NCBI RefSeq assembly: GCF_902167145.1
Contig: NC_050098.1
Span: forward strand, 18,310,501-18,374,500
Origin: Zea mays
Taxonomy: Eukaryota > Streptophyta > Magnoliopsida > Poales > Poaceae
DNA: 64,000 bases
Reading direction: 5' to 3'
Shown piece by piece: positions 33,357-45,226 of the stretch. Numbering within the stretch: position 1 is the first letter of the stretch; each line of letters starts with the position of its first letter. The notes beneath the pieces were generated by a model. The model was not told where the DNA came from, searched no databases, and saw nothing but the letters and a program-made list of their open reading frames with translations. Position numbers and translations under genes: made by a program.

Positions 33357-34878
33357 TACAATACTAAAAACAGGAAAAAAAACTTGGGCATAGGACAAAC
33401 CAGACATGAACCAAAGGTATCATGTTTTGGACATGAACAGTAAACAAGACGAATGGTTTAAACAATAGTTCCAAAAAAGAAAATAGATGTAAGGTTCACA
33501 TGATTTATTCTGCATCCACATTTAGGGTGCATATGGTTCTTAACGTTGACACTTTGACAGAGCTAGCTTGACGCCTAAATGTGAATCAACCTGGTTTGTA
33601 GATACACAGTTAAAAAGAGCGAACCACATTTTGACACGATAAAACTCAGATGAACATATGCAGCCATGTTTAGCTAAGCATGCAAATATGAACAGACATA
33701 TGTCATGGGTCACATGACTTATTATGTTGCATTGAAACTACATAGTAAGTTGTGTGTGGCAGTCTGGCAGATAAGATACAAGTTTGCTATGTGCGGCAAT
33801 CAGAAAGATGTGTAGTTAATTGAAGTTGAAGTGGAGGGAGCAAAATGTACCAACCTGTGGCAAGCGCAGCAAGAATCTTGCTTAGTAAACTGACATCACC
33901 CACAACAGCACCTCTGACGAAGAAAGCCTTCACCTGCAAGTTTATAGAAGGGAAATTCCCATTTATTGTTGTGAGAAAGTCACATTGAATCGAAGGAGAA
34001 GACAACTGAAAGAATGTGGAGGGGTACAGACAGGATCATACAGGCCGATGTGGAGGCCATCATAGAGGAACTGACAGTGGGGGCCAAGGATGATGCCCTT
34101 CTAGAGCGTGGCAACCCCTTCCTCTCTGGCGATGCACGTTATTGTGGCTAGTGTCCCTCCACCAGCAGCAGTTGTGGCTGTTGCAGCCACAGGTGGTGGC
34201 GTTAATGGTGCCTTCCTTTGCAGCTGGATCTGCACTTTGGCTATGTCCAAAGGAATGGTAAATCAAAGCTGGCTCCAAGCCCAAATCGTTGACACTTCTA
34301 TTTGAGATCAAATAAACATCCTCCAACTTTCTTTGAAGAAGCAAATGGCAACGTTAGCCTAGCTAGTAGCCCCGAACTAATAGTTCTTAAGTTGAAAAAA
34401 ATAAAATACGAATATCATGCCACTTGCAAGACAAACAAATCCCTCTTCAATTTGCCTCAATGGCTCATCAAAACAAAGCTACTGCAAGCCCCAGTCACTA
34501 CTCACTATGCTTGAGGTAGGGAGCGAGGGAGTAGTCCCAATTTCAGTGGCTTTTCAGTGGCTCCTCCTCTGCCTCTCAGAAGGATGGATGCCATGCGATG
34601 CTTGCGAGAGGTTGTAAAAAAGAAACTAAAGAACGCGGGTGCGCGGACGGTACCTCCGCGAAGCAGGCGACGAAGGCACTTCTGAAGAAGATGGCAGTGA
34701 AGGAGGAGGCAGTCACCATGCGTCCTGGTCTCCCGCGCGGCAGCCGCTCGTGGTGGTGGGGTTTGGTAGGGGATAGGAAGAATCCGGCTCTTTGCTGGCC
34801 GGAGCCATGGAATGGACAAGACACAGAGGCAGCCAAGGGAAAGGACTCTCACAACCGTCTTCTACTCTTCTATACTAA

Positions 34879-34915
34879 CTAGGTAGGTGCCCGTGCGTTG
34901 CGACGGCACATACGT
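34879..34915 (-). other. Helitron 3' terminus
   Basis: The minus strand reads GCCGTCGCAACGCACGGGC then ten bases to CTAG with T following. It closely matches the terminus at 30576, so both belong to one family. Confidence 0.8.
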
Positions 34916-35328
34916 TGTTGAGGGAGATCTATGGCTCTCCAAGTCGATGACAGGCTATCGTTGTTGCTAGGCACCATCAACTCATGCAAATCTGTCCCTT
35001 ATCAAAGAACATGCTAAAATAAAAAAGGCTTGTATGATTCATCATTGACCGATCAATTTTCATAACTACAGTGAAATTGTAGGCTCATGTCACACCATAT
35101 GCGATAGCATCATCGCTTGATCATTCACACAAGTAGAAATTGGATTTGTGAGAGCGGTAACAATAGAAGTGAGCAGCCATCTATTTCATTGAAGGCTTCA
35201 TTTTGCCAACAAAATAGTGGTATGGACAGCTCGAAAACTAATTCTAAAACCTAAAATCTTGAGCCACATTGTATATCATACTTATCTTCTACAAGACTGT
35301 AATACCCATGAACACCACCAGGAGCGGG

Positions 35329-35512
35329 CTTAGACTTCGGCTGTCAGTGTAATTCGATCGTATGTCCCGGTGCTAGTAACCTTGGCAAGGTCCACCCTGT
35401 GCTGCTTAGCTAGCTTCTTAGCGTGCCAGTTGGCAATGCCCTTCCTCCTCGTGGCCACCAGTGCTTTTCTTGGAATCAGAATGGGGATGGAGAGGGTAGC
35501 TGCAGCTTGGAG
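35329..35512 (-). pseudogene. Fragment of a plastid-type E2 acyltransferase
   Basis: The minus strand encodes AKKLAKQHRVDLAKVTSTGTY followed by DRITLTAEV and a stop. This resembles the peripheral subunit-binding domain of dihydrolipoamide acetyltransferase (usually GTGPYGRIT). Both glycines of that motif are changed, consistent with a decaying captured exon. No lipoyl or catalytic domain is present. Confidence 0.6.
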
Positions 35513-36258
35513 CCCAAAAATAATCCTTAACTTGTATTTATCATCGAGTATTTGTGATTCCTATGAGGAGATGTTTAGGGTCAACAGAAGCTCAAGAAGG
35601 AAAATACATTAAAGTGACCTTTACATGTAAAAAATGTTTTACCTTCATAGAGTAATCAGCAAGACGCTTTCTTAATTGTACAATCTCTTCTTCCCCTTTT
35701 GACTTTAACAGTAGGTAGGACCTATCATTATTAGGAACAATGTATCAATGGTATGCAGAATTACAGATGACGTTGAACGAAAACTAATTTACCTGCTTCT
35801 ATGATATGTTTGAGTTTATCTCTGAAATTGGTAATAACCTAGAATCATAATGGATCATAATCTCTCTTGACTGCAAAACAAGGTTAAATCATGAGTGAGC
35901 AAACTGACAAAAGTATCTCTCAAAACAAAAAATAGGTAAGATGGAACAGATGTGGCACCCATGCATTTTCTATCCAACCATGCGGAAAATGATAGCCATC
36001 ACTGTATTAGGAGTATGGTAGAACCGTGTGGTTAGCGAGTGCACCTCCACATCTCCGTCAAAGGCACCCCGAGATGATGATAACAGAATGCCGACATGAT
36101 GGCATTAAGAGTCCTAGAAAAACAGGCACGATAGATGATGTAGCAGTAGCCACAGCAGTAGAGGAAGTAGGGAGGCCGAGCTGGTGGAGCAACATCTTTA
36201 TGCTTTACCTGTTTCTCAATTTCACCAATTTGTTGCCTCTAATGTGATGGTGGAGCAA

Positions 36259-36533
36259 TTAAGCAATAAGGATGACATCTCGCATTTCAGATTGTGTCAG
36301 TGCAGAAGTATTAACATTGTTTTTCTTTGCATAATCAGAGAGAATTAAGTCCTTAGCAGCCATATGACCACGATCAGTTGCATCTTAGAGAAACATAGCC
36401 ATCTCTTGAAGTCTCGACGACACTTCATTCAAATTCATTGTCCATAGCGAGTCAACAATCATCCTCATCTCTCTAGCGTAGTAGTGTATTTCCAGAACTG
36501 CGGAAAACAGTCCATCCATGACTTCCTTAAACC
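36259..36533 (-). pseudogene. Unrecognised captured exon, helical
   Basis: After an acceptor-like TTCTGTAG the minus strand reads about 90 codons of helical protein starting FKEVMDGLFSAVLEIHYY, with one in-frame TAA. Another coiled-coil piece (KGEEEIVQLRKRLADYSMK) lies at about 35720-35645. I cannot name the parent gene. The remaining stretches of 34916-36960 hold nothing I recognise. Confidence 0.4.
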
Positions 36534-36964
36534 TACAGAACTGAAACAACAACTAATGGTTAGTTAGAAAAAAACAATGATGATGTAAAATGAATATGAG
36601 TAGACATTATGCTGATACAACAGAGATTACAATGATATAACAGAAAGTGAAGAACCAATACGTCTGCTACTATAAGCAGGACATGATACTGGCCACCACT
36701 ACTGTCAACAATCCAGTAGCAGTCTCGATAATTGATGCAAATGAAGTCGGACGTGTTAGGCGTTATTCATAACAATGAATCTTACAATGGTCATATGTGA
36801 AGTCACAAGTGATGACAAGTGCCAAATTAAGTTGTTGTACAAGTTCCCTCTACCGAGCTAGTGCTTGCTCAAAGCCATCACACGATTGGTTATCACGATA
36901 AAATGAATACGATATATATTATTAAGTATATGCATTTTTTTCTTTATGTAAAAAACTAAATGTA

Positions 36965-37097
36965 GGCAGGTTAAGAACTGACTGTCGCCAAATCCAAAGC
37001 ATAGTATGAGGTTGTCATCATCAAATCGTGTGAGGGTTCTCCCTATTGGACATGGCTTGCTCGTATGGGTTTGGAGTGTTTCCCATTGCTGAGGCAT
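36965..37097 (-). pseudogene. Fragment of an RGLG/copine-type vWA ubiquitin ligase gene
   Basis: The minus strand encodes NPYEQAMS and, after a one-base shift, IGRTLTRFDDDNLILCFGFGD, both diagnostic of the vWA domain of RGLG E3 ligases (copine family). The frameshift and isolation from other domains mark it as a captured, non-functional exon. Confidence 0.7.
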
Positions 37098-37589
37098 TAT
37101 AAAAGCTTAGTTATACTAAGACCTAGAAAGGGAAAATACAGGAAACAACCTACAATTTCCAATTTTCGAATTGTGAACTTGAGAAAGTTCAAATAAGTAA
37201 TTAGAGTACCTTTGAGCTAAAAAATGAAGCTGGTCTTGCATTACAAGCTTAGTTATACTAAGACCTATCAACAATTTGTTTTTTTGCTAAGTATGAAGCC
37301 AATGCAAAACAACTATCCAAACCATTAGTATCTGCAGAAATTGTAAGCCAGAGTTGAAGCATGACAAGGGAATTGAGGTTCAAGTACTTTGAAGAGCAAA
37401 ACATGGAATAACTTTTTTCTATCAATAGCTAAAAAGATCTGAGACTTCCTAGTATGTCCAAACATGTACCACCCCTTTTTCTCAGGTGCCTTCCTAATTT
37501 GTAGAAAAAGCAAAAAGAAAAATAAATTAAGAAAGATCAATTATAGCAGTAGCAAGAATAAAATTAAAGCATACTGCAAGGAGTGGATA

Positions 37590-37803
37590 CCAGTGATGAA
37601 TACCTAGGCTGGTCTGTAGGCCAGGGGGAAAATCATATTTTTTACTATCACTTCTGTTGTCAAAAAACCACCTCCAAAGAATTCGACCTGCCAAGAAATG
37701 AGCAAGACTTTTAAGCATCCATAACTTTTTTACCATCAACACTGATATTCTTTTTTTCACCAGTGATGAATACCTAGGCTGGTCTGTAGGCAAGGGGAAA
37801 AAA
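37590..37803 (+). repeat. Short direct repeat pair
   Basis: About 42 bases (CCAGTGATGAATACCTAGGC onward) occur near 37590-37633 and again at 37760-37803, about 170 bases apart. Confidence 0.7.
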
Positions 37804-38018
37804 TCAAACATATAGACTAAATGAAACTTAAACAAAAAATGATTACCCAAACATAGCAATTAACCCAAGTGTTTAGCCTTGCAATATTTTTTTTGCTTCA
37901 GTAGTAAAGGGACGCCATCTATGTTGAGGCATGTTAAAAAAATTAACTTGCTCCACACAGCACTGTACTTGATAGAATTAATCTAATAAAACATCCACAC
38001 AACACTGTACTTAATGAA

Positions 38019-38887
38019 AACATATTCAATATACACTTCCACTAAATTGATTAACCCTCTACAGTTCAAGCACAGGATCACACAGATCGACCACAAGCAC
38101 ATGGAGTACATGGAGTATTTGCAGGCAACATGGAGTACAGACATGTAGCAATGTCTAACCAAATTTTCATGTGCACCCTAAATCATGTATGTCTCTATGC
38201 CTTGGCCTCACATAGCACCTTCTTGTCTCACAGGATGAACGTGAGCACTGGTGCTGCTCGTCCGAATCCTCAAGGATCATTTCACTATGGATCTATCAAT
38301 GTGAGCCAAGTTTACAAGATGAGGAATGAACCACCTGTTATCATCAATGGGAAGAAACAGACTACACTGAGTGGTATCTCTTATTCCCCACCCGACACTC
38401 CTCTGAGGTTGGCAGATCTGTACGACAAGAAAGATGTCTACACACTCGACTTCCCTACAATGCCAATTGATGGACCGCTAGTGATCAGAACATCTGTCAT
38501 TAACTCCACATACAAGAACTTTTTGGAAATTGTATTTCAGAACAATGATTCAACTGTCTAGACCTACCACATTGATGGATATGCATTCTGGGTTGTAGGG
38601 TGAGTAAGGTTTCTACTGTCTACTACTCTCGTTTCCTTATGCTGCACATTTTCAAGGTTCCTGGATACCGAAACATTTTCATACTGCCAACAGAATGGAC
38701 TATAGCAAGTGGACTAAGAGTAGTCGTGGGACTTACAACAAGTGGGATAGTGTTTGTGCAGGTCCAGAACATCCTACAAAAAAACTATTACTTCCAGATC
38801 GACTAAACATATTCAATATCCACTTCCACTAAATTGATTAACCCTCTACAGTTCAAGCACAGGATCACACAGATCGACCACAAGCAC
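38019..38887 (+). repeat. 82-bp direct repeats flanking the oxidase fragment
   Basis: The stretch 38019-38100 recurs at 38806-38887 with a single visible mismatch. The pair brackets the captured SKU5-like segment almost exactly, like a long target duplication. Confidence 0.85.
38233..38805 (+). pseudogene. Captured SKU5-similar (SKS) multicopper-oxidase-like fragment
   Basis: Two exons are visible. The first (38233-38599) encodes AARPNPQGSFHYGSINVSQ, ISYSPPDTPLRLADLYDKK and NSTYKNFLEIVFQNND, diagnostic of the SKU5/SKS family of cell-wall oxidase-like proteins. A GTGAGT donor at 38600 and an AACAG acceptor at 38693 bound a 94-base intron, and the second exon reads MDYSKWTKSSRGTYNKWDS. A TAG at 38559-38561 replaces the expected glutamine before TYHIDGYAFW. 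It is on the strand opposite to the Helitron. Confidence 0.85.
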
Positions 38888-38929
38888 CTGAACCTAATGC
38901 ACAACCACAACATATAAAAAACACTTCCA

Positions 38930-39520
38930 CTAAAAATTAGGAAAAAGCATCTGCTGCTCTGAATATAAGTCTATAGGATGTAATTTAAGTCTGTGATATT
39001 TTATCCGCGCTGATCTGAGTATACCAATAATAAAAAAACTTAGCAACGGGAACACACTGTATATACATGCAAATGCAACATAAAAGAACAGTCTCCTGGA
39101 TCCCTCTGGTAACAAAGAAACAAGCAGGGGTAACGAGTAGACAGCGACGGCACGAACGATCGATCGTCTGCATTGGTCAGTCAAGCGTATTGCGTCGAGC
39201 TTGATTTTTTGAGGTGGCTGAAACCGGAAAGCGTGAGCTAGTACTGCCCTGACGCGCTTCTCCTGAAGATTTACACGCCCGAGAGCAAGGACAGGAAGGT
39301 GAATCGCTCTGAATATAGCACTGATCGAAGTAAATATCTGCACAAACAGCTAGATGTACCTGGCAGCAGTAGATGTATGGAGAGCGCCAGGAATGATCTT
39401 GGGTTGTTGTGGCGTGCCTGCTTGATATTTTATAGGCGCGGATCCGATTTGGGCGCAATCCATGTTCAGCGGATCCGATTTGGGCGCAATCCATGTTCTG
39501 TACTACATTCCTAGTATCAT
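38930..39520 (-). other. Unrecognised sequence with a 31-bp tandem duplication
   Basis: A 31-base unit starting GCGGATCCGATTTGGGCGC is repeated at 39438 and 39469. ORFs of up to 137 codons exist on the minus strand but match no family I know. Confidence 0.4.
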
Positions 39521-40254
39521 GCAAACATAATATGAGTTTAATAACATCCTTTTTAATGTATAGTTCATATATATGCTGGACCTGACATCGTCATTCGATA
39601 CTAATTCATAAAGTACATTTCATTTTGTTATGTATTTTATCCAAACAAGATGATATCTCAAATGGTCATAGAATGGAATTGCTGGTAATATTAAGTCAAA
39701 GTGATCAAAATACCAAACCTGAACATTTATTTCCTCCATTAGAATCTCATTCGCCTTCTCAAACAAAACCCTTACTTGTACCACATAAATTGCAGGGGAT
39801 CGAAGCCTCCAATTTAGTACTACAAATCATCACAATCTTGAACTGAAGAGGAGGGTTAACGGACTGTTAGAAACATCCATTCCCATCCAGTATTTCAAAT
39901 AATCGTAATACTCAACTGAAGCCAAATAATTAGCTGTCTATTAGAAACATGCTCCCATCCAATGTACAGAACAGCTGCTACAAGTATTCAGTTTTCAATT
40001 TCAGTTCAACAAGTATTCCAACATTATGCACATGCATATACCTGTTAAGATGTTTAAAATTCAAGTTATATCATGGCGATATGTAAATCAGTGAAGTATT
40101 GATGTAGAGATCAAATAAATGAGACAATGCAGCTTTACTGAAACTGGAATTTTAGACCAATGTGCGGACTACTGAACAAGAAAAATGAACTGTATGAATA
40201 AAGTATGAACAAGACAAAAAGGATTCATTCCAGAAACATAATGCTGACAAAAAA
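39521..40254. other. AT-rich sequence, nothing recognised
   Basis: No exon, repeat end or motif could be supported. It probably includes intron sequence of the MADS-box fragment that follows. Confidence 0.3.
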
Positions 40255-40765
40255 AGGAAGCATTGGTTTGGGTAGGTACATCTACGGGAACAGGGCGAAC
40301 GAGCACATGAATGTTGACGAACTGAATGCCCCTAGAGAGGTACTTGGAGATATGGATGTACAACATCCGCTTTGCAAAGGTAAATCACCAAAAAACTGTA
40401 TCTTTAAAAAGAAAAAAATTGATTTCAGACATCGCTAAAACCGTACCCTGCCTAACAGATGCAGATAAATGGTTCAAGAGATCCAAGCTCTAAAAAGCAA
40501 GGCATGTCAAAACCCTGTACTTAAGAACCCCACCCATAGAGAAACATGTGTTCGTGACTTCGTGTAAGCATTGCCTAGACTTTAACCTAGGCCAATCCAA
40601 CATTTCCCCTGCCACCCAAGAGAATTGAGTGGCGATGGACAGTGGAGAGATCCACTCAATCTCGGTGTAATTAATCCCTTGCAACCGAATATGTCCTAAA
40701 AGTATCTCTGTATGTGAAGGAAGACATGTTGAAAGCTACCAACGAGATCCTCCAGGAAAAGGTAC
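40255..40765 (+). pseudogene. Captured MADS-box fragment (AGL12/MADS26-like K domain)
   Basis: Three exon pieces match the K-domain region of AGL12-clade MADS proteins: EHMNVDELNA followed, after an extra C near 40328-40332, by LERYLEIWMYNIR (to 40379); an exon near 40456-40500 encoding MQI then VQEIQALKSK with small shifts; and EDMLKATNEILQEK (about 40718-40760). The DNA-binding MADS domain is absent. Frame errors make a functional protein unlikely. Confidence 0.7.
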
Positions 40766-41030
40766 CCAATGTCAGCTCACTCTGTGCTACAAACTTCAGG
40801 TTATATTCCTACATCATGATAGTTCTGACCGTAATAACATCATAGGACAAAAAAACACATATGTTAAGCATGAACAACCAATGACAACCCTAAACCAAAA
40901 CACTACTTGACCTTGCACCAGGGCACTTGGCTCCAGCCATAAGTCAACCATAGTAGTTCCACCTGAACCTTGCGCTCAATTACATTACTTACAATAAATA
41001 TTTGTGTTTGTGTGTCTAGTTTAAATCTCA

Positions 41031-41145
41031 GGGCTTGTTTGCAGAAGGGGGTTGTGAGCTAAAATCCCTTACTATTCAAAATTGAATAGTAAGGGATTGT
41101 AACCCCCCTTAATTCCCTTCAATCCATTTGCTCCCAAGCAAGCCC
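41031..41145. mobile_element. Tourist-like MITE downstream of the UVR/ApaG copy
   Basis: GGGCTTGTTTGCAG on the left and a right end complementary to GGGCTTGCTTGGGAG enclose a 115-base near-palindrome. The target duplication is not clear. Confidence 0.6.
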
Positions 41146-41155
41146 TCGGTGTAGT

Positions 41156-43490
41156 TCATAGCAGAACATCATTATCGTCACCAAGAATTGACAGAGAGAA
41201 TGGCGCAAATGCAACATTGAATGTTGATGATCCAGCCTTGTCGATGTGCTTCATCTCAAAGTCACCTTCCTACAATTCAAAATGGGTTCAAATTACTTAC
41301 TCCTATTTAACATACTAAACAAAACAGGAAACTGTTGATGAAACTTTTTGCAGAAAAGAACATCCATCGAGTTACCATTCTCCCATTTGGAGTGCTCAAT
41401 GGGCATGCAGAAGAGTACTCAAAACCAGTCTTCGGGAATATGACAGGTTGTTCTCCCACTACTCCAACTCCCCTAACACAACAATGATGTCAATCATATT
41501 AGCACATCCTTTACGATAATGAAATTAGAGTTTGTTACAATAAACACTAACCAAATGTTTTCTGTCCTTCCATTTCCATCTGTAACAATCCAGTGCCTTT
41601 TGAGAAGCTGAACAGGGCGCTGAGAACTATTCGTAATTCTAATTCTATAAGCAAAAAAGAATTGCCCTTTCAATGGTTGGCTCCGGCTTTCAATATAGAC
41701 GCTCCTGACTTGAACTCTTATCCCCTAAAATTTTCATTACAACTATATCAGAAAATAACGTTGCACCAAAAGATATAAAGTAATAGTTGACCTAAGTTAA
41801 CTAAACATAATAAGGCTGACATGACTGTGAAAAAGCAAAGTCTGTTTGGTCATTTCTCAGTCACACGCATTAACGGGTAACCTAGGATTCCTAGGCTGCT
41901 GTTTCAGCTTTGCTTTGATAGCAAAACTTCTTCGGTATCTCAAATTCACGTGTGACAAAGCACCACAAATATTTATAGGTGAATGATCTTTTTCTTCAAT
42001 ACCTCTAGAAGTTTTCTGTCACTAATATGCAAGTTCCAGTCTCAAAATATCACATGGTCTAATTTATTGAAAAGCCACCAGACCCATTCACGTGCTCATT
42101 TGCTACAACTACAAGCACAACATGTGAAGAGATAAAACATGTCAAAGGTGTGCAGTTTTGACCAGATAAGATTGAACATAATTCAGTGATAACTTTGACC
42201 CCATTAATCACTTCTTTTCTTTGTGAGCCACAACACAACTACTTCCTCGTACTATTAGACCATTTCCACATTCTCAGGGAAAAAACTCAGACCTGTTTCT
42301 TAGCAGATTCATCCTCAGATAGTAAGTTGGGGACTTTTCAACACTTCATACATTCACATGGAAAACGACAATACTTCACTCAATACTTTGCCATGGAAAA
42401 CAAATGTGCTTCCAAAGTACTTTCCAAACTGAAAGGGAGGTGCTGAAAAAAACTTACCAAAGTAGTTGCATCGCTAGAACATTTGAGGAGGGAGTGTGGA
42501 GCCAAAATCTTTAATTCATCTCTGTATTTAGCAGCATCCTGGAAGGATGAATGCATGAAAAATAAACATGGTGAGAGTGTTTTCAGACAATGGGAAAAAG
42601 TTCCAGCATCCCCTTTCAAATATGTATCAGTCCACAATTAGTATAGTAGCAACCTAAACAGAAAAACATGTCTGATATGATGTGACTGCAAAGCAAAACT
42701 GCACTACATGGCAAGCGGTACAATTGGAAGTTCAAAGTCCCAACCATGAGGCTGGAATAGTGGAAATGCCATTCTGGCCATGAGAATGAGAATGCAGCAG
42801 ATATGAGAAGGTAAAAGCACATGCCTCGCTTAAAAAATATTAAAATGCCTTGTGTCCGTAAGACTTCCTCTGAATTTTTAGTGCCAACAATTGGTGAAAA
42901 GGAAGCATGCATTCAATGTTGGTAGTTCAATCAACATATGATCAAGTCAGTCATCATCATAAAGACTTGCTACACACATAGTCTTCCCAAAGTCTGTCTC
43001 AGTTAGCTACCATCAATAAGAATGGTTGGAGGTTGGAATAATCCATCAGTCATTCATCATCCAACCATGCTAAAGAAATTATATAAAAGTAATTGAATTG
43101 CTTGGAACAACGACAAGGCATGAGTACAATACCTCAAACCTCTCCTCCTCAATGGCCTTCTTCATCAACCTGCGAGGCACAACATGGGCTCCTTCTCCTC
43201 GAAGGACCTCAGCGAGTCCCTCAACTTCGCTGCTTCCTTGTAATCCTGCAAGACCAATCCCAAGGTACAGGTCAACGAAGAGACCAGATTTCGGCGAATG
43301 CTGATATTGCAAAATTTCATTTCAGCCTTTACCTCAAATTGGGCGGCCACGGCGAGCTGCTGCTTTAGCATGGCGTACTTCTGGCTTCTCATCAGAAGCG
43401 ACGGTGACCGCCTTCTCCTCCTTCTCCCTTCGCACCACCTCCTCCCCCTCCTCGTCCTTCCTCGGCGAATTAAAACTATGCAATACAAAT
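41156..43490 (-). pseudogene. Captured UVR/ApaG-domain gene, nearly complete
   Basis: Six exons in order on the minus strand, with GT-AG introns: about 43487-43333 (KYAMLKQQLAVAAQFE), 43245-43133 (DYKEAAKLRDSL, MKKAIEEERFE), 42538-42458 (DAAKYRDELKILAPHSLL), 41724-41552 (RVQVRSVYIESRSQPLKG, TNSSQRPVQLLKRHW), 41472-41376 ([14 protein letters not shown]) and 41269-41156 (GDFEMKHIDKAG, stop). Together they give a UVR helix pair followed by a full ApaG beta domain, as in plant uvrB/uvrC-motif proteins. A one-base loss near 43172 and a frame problem near 43395 break the UVR part. The ApaG exons are open to a normal stop. Confidence 0.85.
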
Positions 43491-44533
43491 AGCGTCCACA
43501 AGGATATCTGAGATTTCATGGTCAAAAACAAATTGAATCTGGAGCTAACTATCCCTAACCAATCGACTAATCTGCTAAGTCGTTACCATTGTGCCTCCTC
43601 TTTGCAAGGCAATCACAGATATAACAAGGTTGAGCAGACAAGAAGAACTGGAGCTACCTTTCCATGAAGCGAGGCTTCTTATGCGGTTGTGAATGAACCT
43701 GTAGCACAAGGCGACGACGATGGCCAACGCTAGCTCTGCGCTTCGGTACGGACTTCACAGCAGTGACACCTCCTGCACATACCCTTCGTCCTCGAGCACC
43801 GCCCCTGGATCCAGCCTTGCCTACACCGAAGAAGTGCCTATCGCCGCCCACCTTGTTAGCTTCACAGAGAACGCGAGAGGAATACCAACTGCCTTGTACG
43901 GGGAGCCGGCAACCATGGGCGAGAGTCCTCCTCACCAGAGTTGGGGGAGAGGATGGGGGAGATCCGGGTCGAGGTCGAGGCCGAGGCTCAGACCCCGTCC
44001 CCAGCAAGTTCATCTCGCCAAGCGTGGGATCTGGGCGCTGGTACATGGAGCAACCTCGAGGTTGGACTCGCCCATGGCGCGGAGGAGCTCGTCGTGGCAG
44101 GAGGCCAGGAAGGCCGCGAGCGTGGGGAGCGGGTGCGAGGAGATGGCGAGCACCAGACGCCTGCGCGGCGGGGGCGCTAGGGTTTCATGGCCCAATGGGG
44201 AGGCGGTGATGGCAGGTCCGGCGAGGCATGGGGACGAAGGACTCCAACGCCTTGGGGAGGTCCAGAGCGAGGGGGAGGGTGCGCCCGACGGTGGAGGTGG
44301 AGGCGAAGGGAGGGAGCGGTTGCCAGCGCGCGGAGGAGAACTGCGAACGGGAGGGGGCAGAGGGAGCTAGGTTGCTCGCGCGGACGGGGAAGGGGCGGAC
44401 GGGAGGCGACGGACGGCTGATGGACGACGCACGAAAAACATGGATGTGGATGGACGGTGGAGATTGAGGGACGGCAGAACGGCAGAACGTAAGGGAGGCA
44501 GACTACTCTTACCTTCTTAATAAGTAGTATAGA
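43491..44533 (-). other. GC-rich 5' part of the inner Helitron, unidentified exons
   Basis: Minus-strand ORFs (for instance 43654-44046 and 44010-44195, the latter with ISSHPLPTLAAFLASCHDEL) may be 5' exons of the UVR/ApaG gene or other captured pieces. I cannot assign them. The segment ends at the Helitron 5' terminus TCTATACTACTTATTAAG at 44533. Confidence 0.4.
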
Positions 44534-45226
44534 AATGAGCAAAAAATCTCACGGGAGCGCGCGGCTGCCCAGAGGTCGGCAGACCACAGCCGCGTCCGTG
44601 CTCGAAATCGTCACCACCACCACCGCCATCTCCATCTCCATCTCCATCTTGGCTCGACTGGAGCTCCTTCAGCCCTCTACCACCGTCCCTCCCACTCGGC
44701 CCTTGATGCTGGTGAGGACGCGACCACCAGATAGGGCTCCGTCGCTGGCGTGGCTTCCTCATGGACAGGGATTATTACGATTTCACTGAGGAAGAAGGTT
44801 GGATTGGTCTGGGGGGCGGTCGCGTTTGCGAGCGATGCAGGGGAGCGTGGGTGGGGCATGCACATTTGCGGTTGCTTCGCGGCGGGCGGATGGCGAGCGA
44901 TGGTGCCGGCGGATCGCGAGAGGGGTGGTTGCGAGGGGACGACACACGTGGGTGGGAGACGCACGATGGGGGAAACGCGACTTTCACGGCGGCCTGGCGA
45001 GCGAAGGAGGGTGGGTTGGCGGGATGAGGGGAATTAGGAGGCGAGCGGAGGGGAATTGCTAGGCGGGCGTGGCGCGTTTCAGAGATGGGGAGGCGGGCGT
45101 GGGGGTGACAGTGAAACTGACCGTGTAGATCGATCAGGTGAAACGAACGACCAAGATTGACACGAGGCAGAACAGGCAGAACCAGGAAGGCAGCCTACCC
45201 CCTTACCTTCTTCATAGTAGTATAGA
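44534..45226 (-). other. 5' end of the outer Helitron, unidentified GC-rich content
   Basis: The minus strand starts TCTATACTACTATGAAG at 45226 with A before it. TTCTGCC repeats follow, as in the 5' ends at 44533 and 31856. ORFs in the GC-rich remainder match nothing I know. Confidence 0.55.

Larger units (their letters stand above)
32764..34808 (-). pseudogene. Captured plant uncoupling protein (PUMP/UCP) gene, decayed
   Basis: Exon-like pieces of a mitochondrial carrier appear in order. An N-terminal piece runs from an ATG at 34808 to a GT donor at 34654 (ends FVACFAE). Then come TIPLDIAKVQIQLQ and IAREEGVATL-KGII (34275-34035), GDVSLLSKILAALATG (about 33940-33850), AIVVANPTDLVNVRLQ (about 33070-32960) and [14 protein letters not shown] (about 32855-32764). 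These are UCP signature regions. An in-frame TAG replaces the tryptophan of the carrier motif, and exon joins are eroded. The last membrane segments are missing. It lies just left of a Helitron 3' end. Confidence 0.8.
30576..45226 (-). mobile_element. Helitron complex with captured gene fragments
   Basis: On the minus strand, sequences starting TCTATACTACT or TCTCTACTACT followed by AAGAAGGTAAG lie at 45226, 44533 and 31856. Hairpin-plus-CTAG ends lie at 34879 and 30576. These match maize Helitron ends (TC start; GC-rich hairpin just before CTAG). Flanking bases fit A|T insertion for the 5' ends at 45226 and 31856 and both 3' ends, not for the 5' end at 44533. The simplest reading is an outer Helitron 45226-30576 containing an inner one 44533-34879, with the 31856 terminus left from an earlier short Helitron. 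Other pairings are possible. No Rep/helicase is encoded, so these are non-autonomous gene carriers. Confidence 0.7.
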
